DNA from: Athripsodes cinereus
Lineage: Eukaryota; Arthropoda; Insecta; Trichoptera; Leptoceridae
Direction: 5' to 3'
DNA length: 64,000 nt
NCBI GenBank assembly: GCA_947579605.1
Contig: OX388307.1
Location: 18,701,237 to 18,765,236 of the forward strand
Shown here piece by piece: positions 61,201-64,000 of this stretch. The stretch's first letter is position 1. Every line of letters begins with the position of its first letter. The notes beneath the pieces were generated by a model. The model was not told the origin of the DNA and did no database searches. It saw only the letters and a list, made by a program, of their open reading frames with translations. The position numbers and the translations under genes are program-made.

Positions 61201-62082
61201 TAATTAAAAAACTTATACTTTTTTATACACACTTATATTTTCATTTTTGTAGACAATATTGTTTCGTCTATTGATAATGTCTCATTAAGAGACGAAACAA
61301 TATTGTCTACAAAAATGAAAATATAAGTGTGTATAAAAAAGTATAAGTTTTTTAATTAATTGAAAAAAAAAGATTATTGTGATGATAATCAAATCTTTTA
61401 AAACTTTTAAATAATTTCCTCTAAGAAAATTTTCTTTGTTAAACCAGTGTAAAATTAAAGAAAATCTTTTGCTATACTTCTAATAAATTAAAAGCGCATT
61501 TTAAATACTGTTCAGAAAATGGTTCTAAAATTTATAGTTGCTCTTTTATCATATTTATAAAGCACAAATAACTTAGCATGTATTAAGTTTTAAAAATGAC
61601 CTATATTTATAAAATACGTAACATGGAAAAGGGGTCGCTAAATCTTTTAATGTTGGTTTTGATTGCTTGGTATTTGATATTTTAATAATATTAGAAGTTT
61701 GAAAAAATTCCTATACATTCCTACTAACTCATATGGGACGAGACAAAACGGTATGTACTTACTCTTTATTTATATATTGGCGTAATTATTAATAATTGTA
61801 TGAAGATGTTATGTTACCCCTTTTTTCCACAGAAGTGATACGGAAAGTCAAGTTCAATCAGGAGAAGAATCTCGCATGACTGAAGTTATTACCACAAAAC
61901 CAAAGGAGAATCGTCTATCAAATGTGCTTCCCAAATCAATCAACTTCAAATCATTGCTGCCTGGAGGCAATAAAAATAAAGATAAAGTGTCTCAAGAAGA
62001 AGTGCCTCAACCAGCTACAGGCGTCACAAAACAGGAGGAAGAGAAGGTGAGACTTATAATAGTTGGAGACATCGCATTTTAG
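46078..62082 (+). CDS. Fas3: Fasciclin-3 (Fas3) gene, exons 2 onward, three alternative C-terminal tails
   Basis: Homophilic cell-adhesion glycoprotein of the immunoglobulin superfamily. In insects Fas3 acts at lateral and septate-junction membranes of epithelia and in axon fasciculation and targeting (family knowledge). Joining the constant exons 46078-46262, 46353-46617, 47831-48025, 48427-48614, 48701-48842 and 50156-50269 gives an unbroken frame with matching phases. It has three Ig-like domains (about residues 1-105, 106-216 and 217-320, counting from the first codon completed in this window), one membrane helix (about 332-353) and the juxtamembrane motif RWCFGG, which matches Drosophila Fas3. 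Likely N-glycosylation sites are N18, N98, N178, N239 and N284. Ig1 has C23/C83 plus an extra pair C32/C66; Ig2 has C135/C194; Ig3 lacks the cysteine pair, as in Drosophila Fas3. Three tails follow by alternative splicing. The signal-peptide exon is not in the assigned part: the first exon begins in phase 1 and needs an upstream exon ending in one extra base. Identification is from remembered family features, not a search. Confidence 0.95.
46353..46617 (+). CDS. Fas3: Fas3 constant exon: end of Ig1 and first half of Ig2
   Basis: This exon follows a 90-bp intron. It is read in phase 0 from YGECGISL and closes Ig1 (C66 and C83, NMS site at 98). It then begins Ig2 with the ITCVVKEGRP cysteine strand (C135) and the tryptophan of IIWYL (W148). 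It ends in phase 1 before gtcagt. Reading through the donor gives a stop within two codons, which supports splicing here. Confidence 0.95.
46618..47830 (+). other. Fas3 intron within Ig2
   Basis: 1213 bp: AT-rich sequence with the hAT MITE 47321-47752. Nothing else recognised. Confidence 0.85.
47321..47752. mobile_element. hAT-type MITE, CAGTGGCGTAGCTAGG termini
   Basis: A 16-bp perfect terminal inverted repeat CAGTGGCGTAGCTAGG with the 8-bp target duplication ATTAACAC (47313-47320 and 47753-47760). It is 432 bp with GC-rich subterminal GCGCCCGGGGACA blocks and has no transposase. It is inserted in the Fas3 intron between the two Ig2 exons. A degenerate copy of one terminus (CAGTGGCGTATCTAG) is at 41203. 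ORFs here are chance. Confidence 0.92.
47831..48025 (+). CDS. Fas3: Fas3 constant exon: second half of Ig2
   Basis: The acceptor is ttttttccag. Joined in phase 1 it restores an aspartate (IIWYLDDQ). It carries the NLT glycosylation site (N178) and the Ig2 partner cysteine in VIKCVADH (C194). It ends in phase 1 before gtaagt, with LNIK followed by a split tyrosine codon. The preceding 1.2-kb intron contains a hAT-type MITE. Confidence 0.95.
48026..48426 (+). other. Fas3 intron between Ig2 and Ig3
   Basis: 401 bp of AT-rich sequence with a pyrimidine-rich 3' end; no repeat recognised. Confidence 0.85.
48427..48614 (+). CDS. Fas3: Fas3 constant exon: first half of Ig3
   Basis: Acceptor ttattacag. 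The split codon gives YAPQPLEDP, the Ig2-Ig3 linker typical of Fas3 (a YAP motif is at the same place in Drosophila). The INVTLEAN strand has leucine where an Ig cysteine would sit, followed by the core tryptophan of LEWVFNGQ (W252). The exon ends in phase 0 after IPL at a gttaga donor. A 219-bp open frame from 48409 to 48627 is an out-of-register shadow of this exon. Confidence 0.93.
48701..48842 (+). CDS. Fas3: Fas3 constant exon: second half of Ig3
   Basis: After an 86-bp intron, this phase-0 exon opens with GHGRYNATLRID (glycosylation site N284) and continues through the F-V-L-N-A-A-N-E-V-G strand. The expected Ig cysteine is replaced by leucine, in step with the loss in the facing strand of the previous exon. 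It ends in phase 1 (DEPQ and one base) before gtgaca. It is too short and lacks the ATG needed to appear as a long ORF. Confidence 0.93.
48843..50155 (+). other. Fas3 intron before the membrane exon
   Basis: 1313 bp; contains only the tRNA-like fragment 49604-49731. The rest is AT-rich and unassigned. Confidence 0.8.
49604..49731 (-). repeat. tRNA-like / SINE fragment in a Fas3 intron
   Basis: On the minus strand an A-box-like TGGTAGCTTAATTGG (49711-49725) and a B-box-like GGTTCAAGTCTCA (49665-49677) lie 33 bases apart (49678-49710), as in a tRNA. Acceptor-stem pairing is imperfect and no 7-base anticodon loop is clean, so a decayed tRNA or a tRNA-derived SINE head is more likely than a working tRNA gene. 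The 3' side is shared with the repeat at 53107. Confidence 0.55.
50156..50269 (+). CDS. Fas3: Fas3 constant exon: transmembrane segment
   Basis: Acceptor tttctcag, phase 1 in and phase 1 out (gtgagt donor). It encodes a short extracellular stalk (GVDLDAG), a roughly 22-residue hydrophobic helix rich in I, V and L with no charges, and then FAKATNRWCFGG, a positively charged stop-transfer end. The FA-AT-RWCFGG block is the clearest Fas3 signature in the window. Being the last constant exon, its phase-1 donor sets the acceptor phase for all tails. Confidence 0.96.
51047..51399. mobile_element. hAT-type MITE, GATGCACA termini
   Basis: Termini CAGCGATGCACAAAC / CAGGGATGCACAGAC (inverted) with the 8-bp duplication CTGTACTA at 51039-51046 and 51400-51407. 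The interior carries the same core as the elements at 5354 and 57753 in opposite orientation. No coding capacity. It sits in the Fas3 intron. Confidence 0.85.
51977..52185. repeat. Palindromic foldback MITE, arms about 95 bp
   Basis: ATATCGTCG...CGACGATAT ends enclose nearly complementary arms (for example AATTTGACTTATGTGAGCGC against GCGCTCACATAAGTCAAATT) around a short AT-rich centre near 52080. A few mismatches are present. It lies in the Fas3 intron between the membrane exon and tail A. Target duplication not clear. Confidence 0.88.
53107..53177. repeat. Short hairpin with ACACATGAAACTAC arms
   Basis: ACACATGAAACTAC at 53107-53120 is inverted at 53164-53177. The inner sequence (TATATAAGGCTTAGAA) matches that at 49614-49630 beside the tRNA-like fragment, so both are pieces of one repeat family. 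Confidence 0.7.
54575..54753 (+). CDS. Fas3: Fas3 alternative terminal exon A (tail ending TAV)
   Basis: Acceptor tactttgcag, phase 1, so it joins the membrane exon directly. It encodes a hydrophilic tail of about 59 residues (VLRTDIPDAGDSEAPLP at the start, KPDTAV at the end) and stops at TAA 54751-54753. The C-terminus T-A-V fits a class I PDZ ligand. An AATAAA 40 bases after the stop supports a terminal exon. An open frame on the opposite strand over the same bases is a shadow. Confidence 0.87.
54793..54798 (+). terminator. Poly(A) signal after Fas3 tail A
   Basis: AATAAA 40 bases past the tail A stop, with another at 54924. Several further AATAAA copies occur in the following AT-rich kilobase, so the real cleavage site is uncertain. 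Confidence 0.5.
55953..56236. repeat. Foldback element with a duplicated arm
   Basis: Outer termini GTACTTCCACTGT / ACAGTGGAAGTAC are inverted. The left arm (55971-56030: TTAGTCGCGAG, CTTTCAAGGG, CCATCAGGCTAGC) pairs with either of two right arms, which are a 97-bp tandem duplication (56024-56120 and 56121-56217). The block TTGTATTTCCATATTAGCTA appears in both units and a third time at 56504. It lies between Fas3 tail A and the micro-exon. Confidence 0.88.
57753..58153. mobile_element. hAT-type MITE, GATGTAACGAAT termini
   Basis: Terminal inverted repeats TTGTGATGTAACGAAT / TAGCGATGTAACGAAT (two mismatches). Flanked by the 8-bp duplication GTATGTAC (57745-57752 and 58154-58161), the hAT hallmark. 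The interior is full of GAATGCGAATATTCGC-like palindromes. It shares a core block (TTTCAAAACTCCTCGG, then TATCGG and TACCGAATATTCG-like strings) with the elements at 5354 and 51047. No transposase. Confidence 0.82.
58917..58959 (+). CDS. Fas3: Fas3 alternative internal micro-exon (43 nt)
   Basis: This is a 43-nt exon between a tacttacag acceptor and a perfect gtaagt donor. It enters in phase 1 (compatible with the membrane exon) and leaves in phase 2. It encodes DGVTKSTKQRHAGE plus the first two bases of a threonine codon. Both downstream terminal candidates start in phase 2, so it is probably shared by tails B and C. It is far too short to show as an ORF; phase fit and splice-site quality support it. 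Confidence 0.83.
59513..59696 (+). CDS. Fas3: Fas3 alternative terminal exon B (proline-rich tail)
   Basis: Acceptor cacattgcag, phase 2, matching the micro-exon. It encodes about 60 residues: IETNEELLR, then a proline-rich stretch APPIPPKH that fits a class II SH3 ligand (PxxPxK), an acidic-serine run HIDSDDSL and the C-terminus SYSTDIY, with TAA at 59694-59696. Two AATAAA signals follow at 59734 and 59752. The hydrophilic, low-complexity character suits a cytoplasmic tail. Confidence 0.87.
59734..59757 (+). terminator. Paired poly(A) signals after Fas3 tail B
   Basis: Two AATAAA hexamers (59734 and 59752) lie 38 and 56 bases after the tail B stop, consistent with a short 3' UTR. Confidence 0.5.
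60350..60420 (+). mobile_element. Possible pogo/Tigger-type terminus
   Basis: The stretch TACAGTGGACCCCCGGTAAT at 60348 resembles the CAGTxGxxxCxCGGTAA terminus of pogo-like elements, with a TA beside it. No matching right end was found, so it is probably a broken copy next to a LINE relic. Confidence 0.4.
60500..60770 (-). pseudogene. Antisense LINE RT relic
   Basis: The minus strand reads WSVLLYGSEIWTLK (60708-60748), the post-catalytic RT block, followed by a decayed frame (VAQEIA, stop, HNMDRFG). It lies in the Fas3 intron between tail B and exon C. Confidence 0.65.
61198..61361. repeat. Perfect inverted repeat, 72-bp arms, 20-bp loop
   Basis: Left arm 61198-61269 and right arm 61290-61361 are exact reverse complements over all 72 bases, with a 20-base spacer 61270-61289. 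It is intronic in Fas3, about 470 bases before exon C. Absence of any mismatch implies recent origin, gene conversion or an assembly artefact. No ORF or TIR-element signature was recognised. Confidence 0.95.
61833..62082 (+). CDS. Fas3: Fas3 alternative exon C (TSDTES tail)
   Basis: Acceptor ttttttccacag, phase 2. Joined to the micro-exon it reads ETSDTESQVQSG, recalling the NETSDTES stretch of the Drosophila Fas3 tail, and then a basic region (KSINFKSLLPGGNKNKDK) and an acidic end (KQEEEK). A good donor (AAG|gtgaga) at 62046/62047 suggests the coding exon ends at 62046 in phase 0 and continues outside the window. If that donor is skipped, the frame adds eleven residues taken from a LINE tail and stops at TAG 62080-62082. 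Exon to 62046 is well supported; which end is used cannot be decided here. Confidence 0.83.
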
Positions 62083-62185
62083 CGATAAACTCGCCCTCTG
62101 TACATTGAATTTATAATTGTTATTTTTATGCCACTATTTCATTATGTAATATTGTAACCAATGTACAGTGAAGAATAAAATAAAT
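62058..62185 (+). mobile_element. LINE 3' tail immediately downstream of Fas3 exon C
   Basis: Begins about AGTTGGA and has a GCGATAAACTCGCCCT core, then an AT-rich stretch and CAGTGAAGAATAAAATAAAT. The same core recurs at 62217-62340, and in antisense at 42763-42908 and 19882-20022. This is the style of a common lepidopteran LINE 3' UTR with its own AATAAA (62174). It starts within about 12 bases of the exon C donor. Confidence 0.7.
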
Positions 62186-62216
62186 AATAATCATTTTATA
62201 ATAAACAAATTTTCGT

Positions 62217-62340
62217 TAGTTGGAAGATGTCACGATTTTGCGATAAACTCGCCCTTGCACAAATTTATTTGTTCATGTTTTCATGTCATGTTTTTTTTTC
62301 TACTATAATTTTTTTGTGCAATAAAGATTTTTTTATTATT
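62217..62340 (+). mobile_element. Second copy of the LINE 3' tail
   Basis: Repeats the GCGATAAACTCGCCCT core (62241-62256) and ends TTTTTGTGCAATAAAGA with a T-rich end. It diverges from the copy at 62058 but has the same order of blocks, so it is a separate insertion or a duplication. Confidence 0.65.
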
Positions 62341-62359
62341 AGTTTATGTATTATTACAT

Positions 62360-62449
62360 ATACTATCCCAATCCTTCTATATGGTTGTGAGTCTTGGCAC
62401 TTAACCAAGGCTCAAGAGCGGAAGATATTAAGCTTTGAAAACAAGTGTC
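62360..62449 (+). mobile_element. LINE reverse transcriptase fragment (+)
   Basis: The + frame reads PILLYGCESWHLTKAQERK, the conserved block after the RT catalytic core of many non-LTR elements. It is cut off by a poly-T run (62449-62459) that is probably the poly(A) end of the antisense RNase H element to its right. Relic only. Confidence 0.75.
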
Positions 62450-63157
62450 TTTTTTTTTCTTCCATCCAAAGACCTTGCCCACCTCGACTTCTAGATGTAG
62501 TCCATTGTGGGATTTAGTCCTTAGATGTCTTCCCACAGACCTAAAACCTGAAAGAAATTCAAAATTTTGTGTGGGTTAGTTCCTTTGATCTGTTCTTGAT
62601 CAGGAAAATGTGAGCCAATTATTTTGGCTCTTGTTTGCATTATAGGTTCACATTCTGTGAGTAGATGCAAAGGAGTTTCATGTTAATTCATGCAGAATCT
62701 GCACAGATACATGTCTGTTAGTTTCATTATACATAAGTGTTTATTGAGTCTACAGTGTCCCGTTAGTACTCTGGTGAGCAGTGAGGCTCTGGTCCTTAGG
62801 TCAGCGTGTCAGCCCCCTTGTTGGCCATTTTATCCGCCTCTTCATTACCCTCATAGTTTGAGTGTCCTGGCACCCATCTTAATACAATTTTATTGTTATT
62901 TTCTATTGATAATTTGTTCAATGCATTGATACAGTTTTGAACTGTAACAGAGTTTACTTTACAAGAGTCTAGTGCTTTAAGTGCAGCTTGACTATCTAGT
63001 AAATGTAAATATTTTTATTTCTGTATCTCCTATTTATTTTTTCATAGGCGCATATTGTTATCGCAGTTATTTCTGCTTGAAAGATAGTTCCATTTTGGCC
63101 CAGGTGTTTGCATATTTTTGCTTTTGGTGATATACCATATACACCTGAGCCCGTGAC
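62450..63157 (-). pseudogene. Antisense LINE RNase H domain relic
   Basis: The minus strand reads GVYGISPKAKICKHLGQNG, then QAEITAI, LLDSQAALKALDS, and LRWVPGHSNYEGNEEADK-A: the strands and the H-S-N-x-x-G-N-E-x-A-D motif of a retroelement RNase H. A frameshift near 63000 and a missing N-terminal part show it is dead. RNase H domains occur in I/Jockey-like non-LTR clades; the exact clade is not decided. Confidence 0.85.
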
Positions 63158-63159
63158 GT

Positions 63160-64000
63160 TTAAAGATTAAAGATTAAAGATTAAAGAATTTTATTAAAAG
63201 TTAATATATACATTCTGAATAATTGAACACATACAAATAAATTCACCAATAAAAAATTTAAATCCCCAAACAGCAATAGTATTGCTGGTATAAGGGGATA
63301 CAAGACAAACAAATATTTATTCTAAACTATATGTATCAAAATAACAAACACAATCACAATTACTCCTTCTCTTCAATCAGTTGCTTTCTCAGTTTTTTAT
63401 TAAAAAGTCCAAGGCTATTAGCTTCCTTAATGTGGTTTGGCAATGAATTATACAATCTTGAAGCAGAGTAAAGAAATCCATACCTTTCTCGATTAGTACG
63501 TGGCGTGTCACATCTTATGTGCTCTCTCGTTCTAGTGAATCTACTGTGAGTATTGTTGTTATAGGTCAAATTCATGTTCGATTTAATCATTCCATGCTTC
63601 ACTCTGTACATCATCTTTGCCTTTTCCATGAAAATGAGATCATTTAAATTTAGCATGTTAGTTAGTTTATACAGTTCAGTGGTTCTTGTGAATCGCCCCA
63701 AATTGAATATAACTTTTATTGCTTTATTCATCAGTCTTTGGACTATTCCGCGGAGCTGAGAACTGCACTGTGACCACAGAGCCATACCATAGACTATTCG
63801 AGGAACCACAAAAGCATTGTAGATTAGTTTCTTTGTCTTTGTATCAAACATGTCAGATCTCCTCATTATACCTATTATTGGAGCAAGTTTTTTTAAAAGA
63901 GTTCGTATATGATCCAACCATGATAGCTTTTCATCAATTTCAAGTCCCAAGTATTTAACACAATTGCTCTGTTTTATTTCAATTCGATTTATAACCAGTT
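63160..64000 (-). mobile_element. LINE 3' end: RT C-terminus and heptamer-repeat tail, runs off the window
   Basis: The minus-strand frame is open from the window edge (KQSNCVKYLGLEIDEKLSW) to TAA at 63360-63362, covering over 200 residues of the RT thumb and connection region (for example FVVPRIVYGMALW, RLYNSLPNHIKEA). A roughly 170-base 3' UTR with an AATAAA follows. It ends in a (CTTTAAT)n run (AAAGATT units at 63162-63187 on +), a microsatellite tail rather than poly(A). The open frame suggests a fairly young copy. The 5' part lies outside the window. Confidence 0.88.

Noticed and set aside
1..64000. CRISPR arrays, rRNA genes, bacterial operons
   Set aside because: No spaced direct repeats, no rRNA sequence, and the sequence is clearly eukaryotic nuclear DNA.

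Overview
The window looks like nuclear DNA from a moth or butterfly (Lepidoptera). It is strongly AT-rich and eukaryotic, with GT-AG introns, many AATAAA signals and a dense load of LINE tails, MITEs and a short Helitron of types common in lepidopteran genomes. The organism call is inference from this repeat style and from the gene content. There are no bacterial features and no operons.

One real gene was recognised: fasciclin-3 (Fas3), an immunoglobulin-superfamily homophilic adhesion protein, on the + strand from 46078 to at least 62046. Six constant exons (46078-50269) encode three Ig-like domains, one membrane helix and the juxtamembrane RWCFGG motif. All exon phases agree. After the constant part the gene offers three alternative cytoplasmic tails: exon 54575-54753; exon 58917-58959 joined to 59513-59696; or 58917-58959 joined to 61833-62046. 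The last ends either at a donor leading out of the window or at a stop and poly(A) signal supplied by a LINE tail. The signal-peptide exon was not found and probably lies upstream of the window or in the left 46 kb, so positions 1-46077 are most likely upstream sequence or a very long first intron.

Left part (1-46077): AT-rich DNA with no convincing gene. It holds TIR elements (110-817, 22550-23629), hAT-type non-autonomous elements with 8-bp target duplications (5354-5674, 10839-11722), a Helitron-like element (10553-10738), a tRNA-related SINE (9063-9235), a PIF/Harbinger-like element (36011-36550), a mariner transposase relic carrying an inserted LINE tail (42610-43046), LINE 3' fragments, and two 5'-truncated LINE copies with clear target duplications (25716-26323, 44545-45233). 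The second of these is nested inside an older LINE relic. A few GC-richer, coding-like patches (17700-17990, 34411-34454, 35604-35710, 37809-37990) remain unexplained.

Right part (46078-64000): the Fas3 introns hold three more hAT-type elements (47321-47752, 51047-51399, 57753-58153), large foldbacks (51977-52185, 55953-56236), a perfect 72-bp-arm hairpin (61198-61361) and a tRNA-like fragment (49657-49731). The last 2 kb is a stack of LINE pieces: two related LINE 3' tails, an RT fragment, an antisense RNase H relic and the C-terminal end of a second RT that runs off the window.
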